Assembly (NCBI RefSeq): GCF_001879695.1
Contig: NZ_MNBL01000084.1
Coordinates: 1 to 64,000 of the forward strand
Direction of reading: 5' to 3'
Source: Nioella sediminis
GTDB taxonomy: Bacteria > Pseudomonadota > Alphaproteobacteria > Rhodobacterales > Rhodobacteraceae
Length of the DNA: 64,000 bases
The notes under the pieces are model-generated. The model ran no database searches. It had not been told where the DNA came from and was given only the letters and a program-made list of their open reading frames with translations. Below are positions 8,605 to 16,887 of the stretch, one piece after another; position 1 is the first letter of the stretch, and each line of letters begins with the position of its first letter. Position numbers and translations under genes: made by a program.

Positions 8605-8931
8605 CTAGCCGTTTTCGCGGAAATCGTCGTCGGCGCTGCGCAATTCGGCGGGGCTGGCGAACCCGTCCTCGTTTGCGTCCACACGCCGAAAGGCGATGCG
8701 ATAGGCGGCGAAATTGCGGATCAGCCGGGCCGTGGGTTGGCCGGTGCGAGCCATCTGGCGCACGAATTCGCGGAACTCGGGAAAGCTGAGCATCCCGTCG
8801 CGGTTTGCGTCCGCCACGACAAAGGCATCGACCTCGCCTTCGGTCACGGGGCCGACGCCATCCACCTCGGTCTGGGCCATGGCCGCGAGGGGAAAGGAAA
8901 GTACCAAGAACAGAACCGGCAAGCGCATCAT
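8605..8931 (-). CDS. Secreted EF-hand calcium-binding protein
   Basis: 108 residues with a signal peptide (MMRLPVLFLVLSFPLAAMAQ) and two canonical EF-hand loops, DANRDGMLSFPEF near residue 43 and DANEDGFASPAEL near residue 84. It is therefore a periplasmic calcium-binding protein of calmodulin-like simplicity. Its ATG overlaps the histidine kinase stop by 4 bp, so the two are translationally coupled. A role as a calcium-responsive accessory to the sensor kinase is plausible but unproven. Confidence 0.85.
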   Translation of the reverse strand: MMRLPVLFLVLSFPLAAMAQTEVDGVGPVTEGEVDAFVVADANRDGMLSFPEFREFVRQMARTGQPTARLIRNFAAYRIAFRRVDANEDGFASPAELRSADDDFRENG

Positions 8932-10931
8932 GAGGCTCCTTTTACCACGCGGTCTGCAGGAATTCGCAGCGAAAAAACGGTGCCCTTGCCGGGGGTGGAG
9001 GTGACGGCAAGTGTCAGCCCGTGCTGCGCGGCCAGTTCGTGGCAGATCGACAGGCCAAGCCCGTGGCCGCTGCTGTCCTTGCCCGATGACCAGGCCTGCC
9101 GAAAGCTTTCCAGTTCGTCTGCCGTCATGCCAACACCGGTATCGAGAATCTCGATGCTGGCCCCGTCCGGCTTGCGGCGCACCCCGGCCAGAACGGTTCC
9201 CTCGGTGGTGTATTTCACCGCGTTCGACACGAGGTTCGACACGATCCGCATCAGGATGAGCGGCGGGACAGTGACGGGGATCGACGACGGCACGATCCGC
9301 AGGCGCAGACCCTTCGACACGGCCTCCTCGCGGAACATTTGGGCGACCGTGTTCAGGATCAGCGACAGGGCATAGGGATCGGTGCTGTCCTCCGGTTCCT
9401 CTGGCGTTGGCTCGCCGGGCAGATCCTCCTCGGGGCGGGTGTCTTCCAGATGACCAAGCGCCAGATCCTGCATGTAGTCGAACGCCTCGGACAGCCGTTT
9501 CCGGATTTCGGGCGACTGGTCGCGGGTCATGGTTTCCATCGTCATGCGCAGCGAGGCGAGCGGTTGGCGGATATCGTGGGACATGGTGGCCAGCTGCTGC
9601 CGCCGCCGGTCGGCCAGGTCACGGGCGTGGCTGTAGTTGCGCTCGGCCTCCAGCAATTCGCGGGTGGTCTCCGCCTCTTTCTGAAGCGCCACCATCTCTC
9701 GTTCCAGCGCCGCCGCATGTTCCCGCCGCATGTCGATCAAGCCGACCGACAGGCCCGACATGGTGCCGAACGCGATGATTGCGTAAATCGCCTTGATCGC
9801 CCAGTTCATCGGGATCTCGACCGAACCAAGCCGAGCCAGTGCCAGCAGGATCAGCAGGCCAAGCCCGACAAAGGCCACCAGCACAACCATCCGAAAGACC
9901 GGCCTGCGAGCACCGGTCACCATGTCCCACTGGAACCCTGCCAACAGGTGGCTCCCAAGCATCAGCACCAGCAGGATGTAAGAGGCGGGGGCCATGATCT
10001 CGGGCGGGAGGAGGAAGACAAGGCCAATGCCGATGATCGAGACCGCCGCGAGGCCCCGCATGGCCTGTTTCAGCTTCGGCCGCCGGGCGAAGCGCGCCAA
10101 GGATAGGGCGGCGGTGGCAAATCCGGCGGCACATAGCGCATAGAGCAGCGATAGGCCAACCGGCAGGTGCCAGGTGGGATGGGCGGGATAGAGAAAGCGG
10201 AACAGCAGAATGTCGATATAGGCGATGAAGATCAGCCCCAGGGCCAGAAGCCCCGCGTATGCGCCACCCACATCGCTGCGCATGGTGGCGCTGAAGACCG
10301 CGAAGAACAGGATGCAGGAGCCCAGGAAGGCATAGAACCCGGCCAGCGTCAGGCCGTCAGTGAAGGTGCGGGCCTGATGGTCGGCGGGGGTTTCAAGGCT
10401 CAGATCCACCAGATCGGTCGCGCCATAGGTCATGCGCACCATCAAAAGCGCCCGTTCCCCGGCAGTCAGTTCCACCGGAGCGCTGCTCAGCCTTGTGGCG
10501 CTGAAATCGGAAGGGTCGAAGGGCTCGCGGATGTCGTGGGCCAGTAACTGCTCGGTCAGGCCGCCATCGCGCACAAGGAACACATCAAGCGCCACAAGAC
10601 CATGGGTATCCGACGCCAGAATCCAGGCATCGGGCGGGCGGCCCTCATCGGGGGCGACGTTCAGCAGTTCGGTCAGCGCCCAGATCGGCTGATAGGGGGC
10701 GGCAGGTGCGATCACCGCGTCGAAATCACCGCTCAGGGCGCCGTCCATATAGGCGGTGACGATGTCGGCAATCGGTTGGCCCACATCACGGGCAAAGCGC
10801 ATGGCGGGCGCGATATCGGGCGAGGAATAGGCCGGGTCGACCTCCATCACCGGCGGGCTCTGCGCGGCTGCCGGAAGGCTGGCGAAAAGCAGGGTCGCGC
10901 AAACAGAAAGGAATGATAGGATCGCCCGCAA
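8928..10931 (-). CDS. Sensor histidine kinase with 7TM-DISM-type sensory module
   Basis: 667-residue membrane sensor kinase. Order: signal peptide (1-23); periplasmic domain to ~190, like the 7TM-DISM extracellular domain; about seven hydrophobic helices between ~192 and ~400; a coiled-coil linker (REMVALQKEAETTRELLEAE); then the phospho-acceptor H box SHDIRQPL with His452 and the ATPase domain. Boxes seen are N (NLVSNAVKYT), G1 (DTGVGM) and G2 (GHGLGLSICHELAAQHG). It diverges with 38 bp spacing from the response regulator at 10970, its likely partner, and its stop overlaps the EF-hand gene. The stimulus is unknown. Confidence 0.9.
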   Translation of the reverse strand: MRAILSFLSVCATLLFASLPAAAQSPPVMEVDPAYSSPDIAPAMRFARDVGQPIADIVTAYMDGALSGDFDAVIAPAAPYQPIWALTELLNVAPDEGRPPDAWILASDTHGLVALDVFLVRDGGLTEQLLAHDIREPFDPSDFSATRLSSAPVELTAGERALLMVRMTYGATDLVDLSLETPADHQARTFTDGLTLAGFYAFLGSCILFFAVFSATMRSDVGGAYAGLLALGLIFIAYIDILLFRFLYPAHPTWHLPVGLSLLYALCAAGFATAALSLARFARRPKLKQAMRGLAAVSIIGIGLVFLLPPEIMAPASYILLVLMLGSHLLAGFQWDMVTGARRPVFRMVVLVAFVGLGLLILLALARLGSVEIPMNWAIKAIYAIIAFGTMSGLSVGLIDMRREHAAALEREMVALQKEAETTRELLEAERNYSHARDLADRRRQQLATMSHDIRQPLASLRMTMETMTRDQSPEIRKRLSEAFDYMQDLALGHLEDTRPEEDLPGEPTPEEPEDSTDPYALSLILNTVAQMFREEAVSKGLRLRIVPSSIPVTVPPLILMRIVSNLVSNAVKYTTEGTVLAGVRRKPDGASIEILDTGVGMTADELESFRQAWSSGKDSSGHGLGLSICHELAAQHGLTLAVTSTPGKGTVFSLRIPADRVVKGAS

Positions 10932-10969
10932 CAGATTGCCTTTTCAAAAGATAATGGGGGGAGCTTAGT

Positions 10970-11623
10970 TTGCCCGAGCCAAGATTTCACGCGGTTATTG
11001 CCGATGATCATGCCATCGTCCGGGCGGGGTTGCGCACGGCGCTGGAAACCCCCGGCATGGTGGAAACCGACGGCATCGCCGTGGTGGACGAGGCGGGGGA
11101 TGGGCTGCAGGCCATATCCGCCGTGCGTCAGCACCGGCCGCATTTGCTGCTGCTGGACGTGCAGATGCCCCATGCAGGCGGGCTGGAGGTGCTGCTGGAG
11201 GCGCGCCGCTGGTCGCCCGATACCAAGATCGTGATCCTGACCGGCGTCATGTCCGTGGGCAAGATCAGCGAACTGGTTTCAAGTGGCGTCGATGGTCTGT
11301 TTTCCAAGGGCGAGGACAATACCGAGCTCTATCGCCAGTTGCCCAACATCCTGCGCGGGCGGCGTCACATCGCGGCGAGTCTTGTGGCCATGCTGGAGGA
11401 CGCGCCGGACGCGCCCGACCTGACCGCGCGCGAGAGGCAAACGCTGAACCTGATCGTTGCGGGCCAGTCGAACAAGGAGATTGCCGAAACGCTCGGGATC
11501 AGCGCTAAGACCGTGGACCGCCACCGCACCAGCCTGATGCAGAAGCTCGACGTGCATTCCGTCGCGCAGCTGATTGCCTATGCGCTGCGCGAAGGGTTGA
11601 TCGACCCGGCGGGCGGGCTGTAG
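10970..11623 (+). CDS. NarL/FixJ-type response regulator
   Basis: 217 residues: a receiver domain (acidic pair in ADDHAIVRAG, phospho-acceptor Asp63 in LLLLDVQMP) and a C-terminal LuxR-type HTH from ~149 to 210 (LTARERQTLNLIVAGQSNKE, then ISAKTVDRHRTSLMQKL). The start is a TTG preceded by a strong GGGGGGAG site about 7 bases upstream. The divergent histidine kinase is the obvious partner. Candidate targets are the secreted-protein genes next to the kinase and the nearby cytochrome or nqr genes; no site is assigned. Confidence 0.9.
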   Translation: MPEPRFHAVIADDHAIVRAGLRTALETPGMVETDGIAVVDEAGDGLQAISAVRQHRPHLLLLDVQMPHAGGLEVLLEARRWSPDTKIVILTGVMSVGKISELVSSGVDGLFSKGEDNTELYRQLPNILRGRRHIAASLVAMLEDAPDAPDLTARERQTLNLIVAGQSNKEIAETLGISAKTVDRHRTSLMQKLDVHSVAQLIAYALREGLIDPAGGL

Positions 11624-11644
11624 CGCCGCCGGGCCTGTGCGGCC

Positions 11645-12718
11645 TCAGGGCCGGTTGATCGCGGGGGCCGGGCGGCCAGAGGCTTCGGCGAGGTCCATGA
11701 TGCTGTCATGGATTGCCTGTAGCGTGTAGTTCGGGTTGTGGGCATAGCCCCCCGGATCGCGCGTCACGAACTGGAAGTTATAGGCCGCCGCCAACAGGCG
11801 CGGCGTCCAGCTGGAATATTGGTTGGGGAAGATCGCTTCGCCTTCGTCCACCTCTCCATTCCCGTTCGTGTCGTTGAAGAAATACGGGTAGCTGTGCAGC
11901 TCATAGAGGATCGGCGCACCAGCGACCGTTTCCGCATAGGCGGCGATTTCTGCGGCCAGGATCAGGCGCAGCCCCTCGACTTCGGCGGCGATGCCTTCGG
12001 TGATGTCGCCGTCGCCGTCATAGTCGATGCGCGAGATGCGGATCGTCTCGGGATCGGCGTTTTCATGGCAGGTCAGGCAGCCATCGGTGACCACCTCCAG
12101 CGAATGCGGATCGTGGCAGGAGGAACAGGTGGTGATCGGCCCGGTATGGCTGAAAGCCCCGTCATAGGTCCTGCCCATGTATTCATAAAGCCCCGCGACT
12201 TCTGACCCGAAAGTTGTCGCGCCCGCTGCTGCATAATGCGGGTTCACGAAGCGCAGCTCGCCATTCGGCGCGTCGGGGTCCATCCCCTCCAACTGCCCTT
12301 GCAGCGTCGGGCCGGACGACCGGCCCTGGTGGCAGGTCAGGCAAGTGCCCGCATTGGGTAGCGCGGTCATGGTGACGCCGGACGGGAAGGTGATCTCGGA
12401 AATCGCCGATACGCCGTCGGTGTGGCAGGTGTCGCAATCCACGACGCCCCCCGGCGCGATGGTCTGGTCGATCATGCCGACGGCCGTGCCATCCAGCCCA
12501 TGAAAATCGCGGAAGCCCGCCCCGGAATGACAGACCGCGCAGGCGGCGGGCACCTCGTCTTCGCCGTTCCAATGGGCGAAGGCCTCGGCGGCGGCATCGC
12601 CATGGGCCGATTGCACCCAGGCCTGCACGGCGGCAGCGGTGCTGTTTTCCTGCGCGAGAATGGCAGAGGGTGCAATGGCAGTCAGCAGGGCCAACAGGGT
12701 GGCGCGGGCGGTCTTCAT
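11645..12718 (-). CDS. Periplasmic pentaheme c-type cytochrome
   Basis: 357-residue exported cytochrome with a Sec signal (MKTARATLLALLTAIAPSAILAQ). It has five CxxCH heme sites: CAVCH (60-64), CDTCH (95-99), CLTCH (126-130), CSSCH (198-202) and CLTCH (214-218). Two acidic loops, DYDGDGDITEG (~232) and DTNGNGEVDEG (~283), look like EF-type calcium sites. GAAGGAG precedes the ATG at 12718. It resembles the multiheme cytochromes of dissimilatory electron transfer, but I cannot name a family. It diverges from the nqr operon, with an FNR-like box in the shared 148-bp gap. Confidence 0.8.
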   Translation of the reverse strand: MKTARATLLALLTAIAPSAILAQENSTAAAVQAWVQSAHGDAAAEAFAHWNGEDEVPAACAVCHSGAGFRDFHGLDGTAVGMIDQTIAPGGVVDCDTCHTDGVSAISEITFPSGVTMTALPNAGTCLTCHQGRSSGPTLQGQLEGMDPDAPNGELRFVNPHYAAAGATTFGSEVAGLYEYMGRTYDGAFSHTGPITTCSSCHDPHSLEVVTDGCLTCHENADPETIRISRIDYDGDGDITEGIAAEVEGLRLILAAEIAAYAETVAGAPILYELHSYPYFFNDTNGNGEVDEGEAIFPNQYSSWTPRLLAAAYNFQFVTRDPGGYAHNPNYTLQAIHDSIMDLAEASGRPAPAINRP

Positions 12719-12782
12719 GACAGTCTCCTTCAGGGCGGGAACAGCTTGGGTCCAGATATGCCCGATTGCTTCGGTCCTGGCT

Positions 12783-12796
12783 TTGACCTCTATCAA
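12783..12796. promoter_or_regulatory. FNR/FnrL-like box
   Basis: TTGAC-CTCT-ATCAA matches the FNR-family consensus TTGAT-N4-ATCAA at 9 of 10 positions. It lies 65 bp upstream of the pentaheme cytochrome start and 70 bp upstream of the nqrA start, so it could set oxygen-responsive expression of both. Inferred from sequence only. Confidence 0.6.
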
Positions 12797-12866
12797 TCCG
12801 GGGCAGGGCGTTAGGCGCTATGGTGGGCGGACAAGAACCCGCGTCATTTCACCGGAGAATCCCGAA

Positions 12867-14090
12867 TTGCCCCGTATCAAAGGTGTCAGACTGCCCGATC
12901 AGGGTGCGCCCCGGCAGGAGATCGGGTCGGTCACTCTGCCCGATTGTGTGGGGCTGATCGGGGCGGATTATCCGGGGATGAAGCTGCGTGCGGTGGTCGC
13001 GCAAGGGGATCGGGTGTCTGCCGGTCAACCCGTGCTGCACGATCATGCCATGCCCGAGAGGGTGGTGACCAGCCCGGTCAGCGGCACGGTGGAGGACATC
13101 GTGATCGGTGCACGCAGGCAGGTGGCGCGGATGGTGATCCGGCGCGGCACGGGAGAGGCGAGGCGATTCGACCCCGCCACGGCGGACGACCCGGATGGGC
13201 TGCGTCGTCTGATGCTGAGCAGTGGTTTGTGGGCCGCAATACTGCGTCGGCCTTTCGGGCGGGTGCCACCGCCCGATGAAACACCCGCAGCCATTGTCGT
13301 GACCGCGATGGCCACCGATCCCGGTGCTGCCGATCCCGCACCTTTGATCCGGGCCGAGGCGGGGAACTTCAACACCGGCATTCAGGCGCTGAGCCGCCTT
13401 GGCGGGGGGGCGGTCTTCGTCTGTCAGGCTCCGGGCGCGGAACTGGCCCGCATTGGTGAGCGTGTGCGCATCGCGGTCTTTTCCGGTGCGCATCCCGCCG
13501 GAATGCCCGGTGTGCATGTGGAACGGCTTTGCCCGGTGTCTGCGGAGCGCCCTGTCTGGCAGATCGGCTATGCGGATGTCTTGGCGCTTGGCCAACTGCT
13601 GCGCGATGGTGCCTTGCCTGCCGACCGGGTCGTGTCCCTGTGCGGGCCTTCGGCGGCGGACCCCCGGTTGCTGCGCCTTCCCATCGGGACGGATATCGAG
13701 GCGCTGGCAGGCGGCGAGACGCGCGGCACCGCTTATCGCTTTCTGTCCGGTCCGCTGTTGTCGGGGCAGGAGGGGCGGTTCCTGCGTCGCAGACATGTGC
13801 AGATCAGCCTGACCCCGCGCGAAGCCCCTGCTCCGCATGGCCGCAAGGGCTCTACCCTTCAACGTGCGGCGCTGATTCCGAATGCGGCTGTCTCCCGCTC
13901 TCTCGGCCCGGATTTCCCGGCGGTTGCCCTGTTGCGGGCGATCAGCGTCGGAGAGGTCGAACAGGCCGAGCGGATGGGGGTTCTGGGATTGCTGGAAGAT
14001 GACATGGCGCTTGCCAGCTATCTGACCGGAGGGGGCGAGGATTTTGGCATTCGGCTGCGGGCCGTTCTTGACCGGTTGGAGGCAGCATGA
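12867..14090 (+). CDS. nqrA: Na+-translocating NADH:quinone reductase subunit A
   Basis: 407 residues from a TTG start (GGAG about 10 bases upstream), giving the family opening MPRIKGVRLPDQG. NqrA is the peripheral cytoplasmic subunit of the sodium-pumping NADH:quinone oxidoreductase. Family segments are visible: SGLWAAILRRPFGRVPPPDE, IFVTAM-like AIVVTAMATDP, HPAGMPGVH and DRVVSLCGP. It is about 40 residues shorter than the Vibrio protein as I recall it, with a reduced C-terminal third. It opens the nqr operon with a 4-bp overlap into nqrB. Confidence 0.85.
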   Translation: MPRIKGVRLPDQGAPRQEIGSVTLPDCVGLIGADYPGMKLRAVVAQGDRVSAGQPVLHDHAMPERVVTSPVSGTVEDIVIGARRQVARMVIRRGTGEARRFDPATADDPDGLRRLMLSSGLWAAILRRPFGRVPPPDETPAAIVVTAMATDPGAADPAPLIRAEAGNFNTGIQALSRLGGGAVFVCQAPGAELARIGERVRIAVFSGAHPAGMPGVHVERLCPVSAERPVWQIGYADVLALGQLLRDGALPADRVVSLCGPSAADPRLLRLPIGTDIEALAGGETRGTAYRFLSGPLLSGQEGRFLRRRHVQISLTPREAPAPHGRKGSTLQRAALIPNAAVSRSLGPDFPAVALLRAISVGEVEQAERMGVLGLLEDDMALASYLTGGGEDFGIRLRAVLDRLEAA

Positions 14091-14872
14091 CCGCGCGCGG
14101 GCTCTGGTCACGGGACATGATCGGGTGGGCGGTTGTCGCCGCCCTTCTGCCGCCCGCCGCCATCGTGGTGGTCGAGCAAGGGGTGGAGGGCGTGCTGCGC
14201 ATGGGCGCGGTGCTGGCCGTCGCATCGCTGTGGCAGCTTTTGTTCCGAAGGCTGCGCGGGGTGCCCTGGTCGCCTACCGGCGCGGTTCTGGCGGTGTCGA
14301 TGGCGGTGCTGGCCCCGGCGGGCCTCTCGCCCATGCAATTGGCGCTTGGGGCGAGCTTTGGCATCGTGCTGGCAGACCTGATCTTCGGTGGCTGGGGTCG
14401 CAACGTGGTGGGGGCCGCCCCGGTGGCGCTGGCGATGGTGTTCCTGACATGGCCGGGCGGTGCCGCGCCGGGGACAGAGACCACGATGTTGCTGGCTGTC
14501 GCCGCCTCTGGGGCTGTGCTTCTGGCGCTTGGCATCCTGCCATTGCCAGCGCTGCTCGGCGGGGTCGCAGGCGTGCTTGGGGCGATGGCCCTGATCGGCG
14601 CGCCGTTGGAGTCCGCTCTGCTGGCCGGGGGCGCGGGCTTCGGCTTGCTGCTGCTGGCCGATCCGGTCACGGCGCCGACAACGCCAGTCTCGCGGCTGGT
14701 CTACGGCCTGCTTGGCGGCACGTTGATCGCGCTTCTGGCCGGTTCGGACGGGCTGGTGGGGGCGGAACGGGCCACGGTCTTCGCGGTGCTTCTGGCGCAG
14801 GTTTTTGCGCCGACAATCGACTATGCGGCGCTTGCGGCAAAGCGCCATGCAAGGGGGCGGCGACATGCCTGA
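14087..14872 (+). CDS. nqrB: NqrB/RnfD-family membrane subunit, shortened, lacking the FMN-threonine motif
   Basis: 261 residues, strongly hydrophobic, against roughly 410 in classical NqrB. Conserved landmarks remain: ALGASFGIVLADLIFGGWGRN, ADPVTAPTTPVSRLVYGLLGG and AQVFAPTIDY at the end. From GRN the sequence runs directly to LTWPGGAAPGTETTMLLAVA. The approximately 50-residue segment that normally holds the S-G-A-T flavinylation site is missing, as are about 100 N-terminal residues. Position between nqrA and nqrC with 4-bp and 8-bp overlaps supports it being the operon's NqrB. Whether the pump still carries this FMN is doubtful. Confidence 0.8.
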   Translation: MTARGLWSRDMIGWAVVAALLPPAAIVVVEQGVEGVLRMGAVLAVASLWQLLFRRLRGVPWSPTGAVLAVSMAVLAPAGLSPMQLALGASFGIVLADLIFGGWGRNVVGAAPVALAMVFLTWPGGAAPGTETTMLLAVAASGAVLLALGILPLPALLGGVAGVLGAMALIGAPLESALLAGGAGFGLLLLADPVTAPTTPVSRLVYGLLGGTLIALLAGSDGLVGAERATVFAVLLAQVFAPTIDYAALAAKRHARGRRHA

Positions 14873-15635
14873 TCTGAATCCGATTTCCCTGTGGCAACGA
14901 CTGCTGGCGGCCCCAAATGACAGCCGGGGCAAGACGCTGACCATGGCGTTTCTGGTGTCCTTCGCGGCGGCGCTTGCGGTGTCCAGTGCGGCGGTGCTTC
15001 TTGGCCCAAGGCTCGACGCAAACCGGGAAGCCGAACGCCGCGCCCGGCTGGAGGCGCTGATTGCCGAGACGCCGGGATTGGCCGAAGTGCTGCCGGGCAG
15101 CGGCATTGACAGCCTTGAGGTGCTGACCGTTGATCTGCGCGACCTGTCGCTGGCGGACGCGGTCGACCCCACACAGGTGACGGAGCTGACCCCGGACGAC
15201 GACATTGCGGGCATCGGGACACGGCCCGATCTGCAACAGATTTTCATGGCCCGCGACGGGCGTGATCTGGCTCTGGTCATTCTGCCGGTCTACGGGCAGG
15301 GTTATCAATCGACGATCCGGGGATATCTGGCGCTTGGGCCGGACCTGAATACCGTGATTGGCCTGACCATCACCGAACAGGGCGAAACGCCCGGGCTTGG
15401 CGCGACGATCCAGACGCCGGGCTGGCTGGCACAATGGCCGGGCACGCAGTTGATGGATGAGGCCGGTGAAATCCGCGTCGCCGTGGTGCGTGGCGGCGGT
15501 TCTACGGCATATGAGGTCGACGCGATCACCGGCGCAACCCGCAGTTCCAACGGTGTCCAGAACATGATCCGCTTCTGGGTCGGTCCGCTCGGGTTCGGCC
15601 CCGTGCTGGACGCGCTGCGCAGCGGGGACCTGTGA
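14865..15635 (+). CDS. nqrC: Na+-translocating NADH:quinone reductase subunit C
   Basis: 256 residues with one N-terminal membrane helix (TMAFLVSFAAALAVSSAAVLLG) and a periplasmic FMN-binding domain. The flavinylation motif DAITGATRSSNGVQNMIRFW places the FMN-linked threonine at residue 225, in line with the site known for the Vibrio subunit. ETPGLGA is the usual upstream family motif. The start at 14865 overlaps nqrB by 8 bp. The FMN would be attached by the ApbE encoded downstream. Confidence 0.93.
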   Translation: MPDLNPISLWQRLLAAPNDSRGKTLTMAFLVSFAAALAVSSAAVLLGPRLDANREAERRARLEALIAETPGLAEVLPGSGIDSLEVLTVDLRDLSLADAVDPTQVTELTPDDDIAGIGTRPDLQQIFMARDGRDLALVILPVYGQGYQSTIRGYLALGPDLNTVIGLTITEQGETPGLGATIQTPGWLAQWPGTQLMDEAGEIRVAVVRGGGSTAYEVDAITGATRSSNGVQNMIRFWVGPLGFGPVLDALRSGDL

Positions 15636-16288
15636 TGAGAGCCGCGCTGAAACCCCTCTTTGACCCGCTATTGCGCGACAACCCGGTCACGGTGCAGATC
15701 CTTGGCATCTGCTCGGCCCTCGCGGTCACGACCTCGATGACCACCGCCCTGACCATGAGCCTGGCCCTGACCGCAGTTCTGGTCGCCTCCAGCGCGGTGA
15801 TCTCGCTGATCCGCCGCCATATCCCGGCGCAGATCCGGCTGATCCTGCAGATCACCATCATCGCGGCCATGGTCATCGTCGCGGACCTGATCCTGCAGGC
15901 CTATGCCTATGCGATCAGCCAGCGGCTCTCGATTTTCGTGTCGCTCATTGTCACCAATTGCATCGTGCTTGGCCGGGCCGAGGCCTTTGCCATGTCGCAC
16001 CCGGTCGGTCCCAGCATCCTTGACGCGCTTGGCAACGGAGCGGGCTATTCCGCGATCCTGATGGTCATCGCCTTCCTGCGGGAGCTTTTGGGCTTCGGCA
16101 CGCTGTTCGGCGCGACGATCTTCCCGACCGTTGCGGATGGCGGCTGGTATCAGCCCTTCGGTTTCATGTTGCTGGCCCCGTCTGCCTTCATGCTGCTTGG
16201 CCTGCTGGTCTGGGCGCTGCGTAGCTGGCGGAGCGAGCAGGTGGAGCCCGCATCAACCCGCGTGGACCGGGAGGAGGCGCTGTCATGA
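15632..16288 (+). CDS. nqrD: Na+-translocating NADH:quinone reductase subunit D
   Basis: 218-residue integral membrane subunit of normal length. Family hallmarks are [21 protein letters not shown] and [17 protein letters not shown]; the cysteines in these two segments correspond to those that, with NqrE, bind the intramembrane [2Fe-2S] cluster. [11 protein letters not shown] follows. It overlaps nqrC and nqrE by 4 bp each. Confidence 0.95.
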   Translation: MMRAALKPLFDPLLRDNPVTVQILGICSALAVTTSMTTALTMSLALTAVLVASSAVISLIRRHIPAQIRLILQITIIAAMVIVADLILQAYAYAISQRLSIFVSLIVTNCIVLGRAEAFAMSHPVGPSILDALGNGAGYSAILMVIAFLRELLGFGTLFGATIFPTVADGGWYQPFGFMLLAPSAFMLLGLLVWALRSWRSEQVEPASTRVDREEALS

Positions 16289-16887
16289 CCGACCTTTTCC
16301 TGCGCGCCGTCTTTGCCGACAACCTGATCCTCAGCTTCTTTCTTGGGGTCTGCACCTTTCTGGCTGTGTCGAAACGGGTGGAAACGGCGCTTGGCCTTGG
16401 CGCCGCGATCATCGTGATCCTGACCATCACGGTGCCCGTGAACCAGTTGATCCTGACATGGCTGCTGGCCCCCGGCGCATGGGGCTGGATCGGGGCGGGG
16501 GAGGTCGACCTGACCTTCCTGAGGCTCATCGCCTTTATCGGTGTCATCGCCGCCATGGTGCAGGTGCTGGAAATGGTGCTCGACCGCTTCGCCCCGGCTC
16601 TTTACGCGGCGCTTGGCATCTACCTACCGCTCATTACCGTGAACTGCGCCATTCTGGGCGGCAGCCTGTTCATGGCAGAGCGGTCATACGGGTTTGGGGA
16701 GTCGATCGTCTTCGGGTTCGGCAGCGGGCTGGGATGGGCGCTGGCCATTGTCGCTTTGGCCGCGATCCGGGAAAGGCTGGCCTATGCCGACATGCCCGCC
16801 GGTCTGCGCGGGCTTGGCATGACCTTCATCGTCACCGGCCTCATGTCCATGGCGTTCACCGCCTTTGCCACGATGGCCGCGCCATGA
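16285..16887 (+). CDS. nqrE: Na+-translocating NADH:quinone reductase subunit E
   Basis: 200-residue integral membrane subunit, the inverted-topology partner of NqrD. Landmarks are [20 protein letters not shown] and [20 protein letters not shown], each with the conserved cluster-binding cysteine, and [20 protein letters not shown]. The length is normal and there are ATGA overlaps on both sides, within a tightly coupled operon. Confidence 0.95.
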   Translation: MTDLFLRAVFADNLILSFFLGVCTFLAVSKRVETALGLGAAIIVILTITVPVNQLILTWLLAPGAWGWIGAGEVDLTFLRLIAFIGVIAAMVQVLEMVLDRFAPALYAALGIYLPLITVNCAILGGSLFMAERSYGFGESIVFGFGSGLGWALAIVALAAIRERLAYADMPAGLRGLGMTFIVTGLMSMAFTAFATMAAP

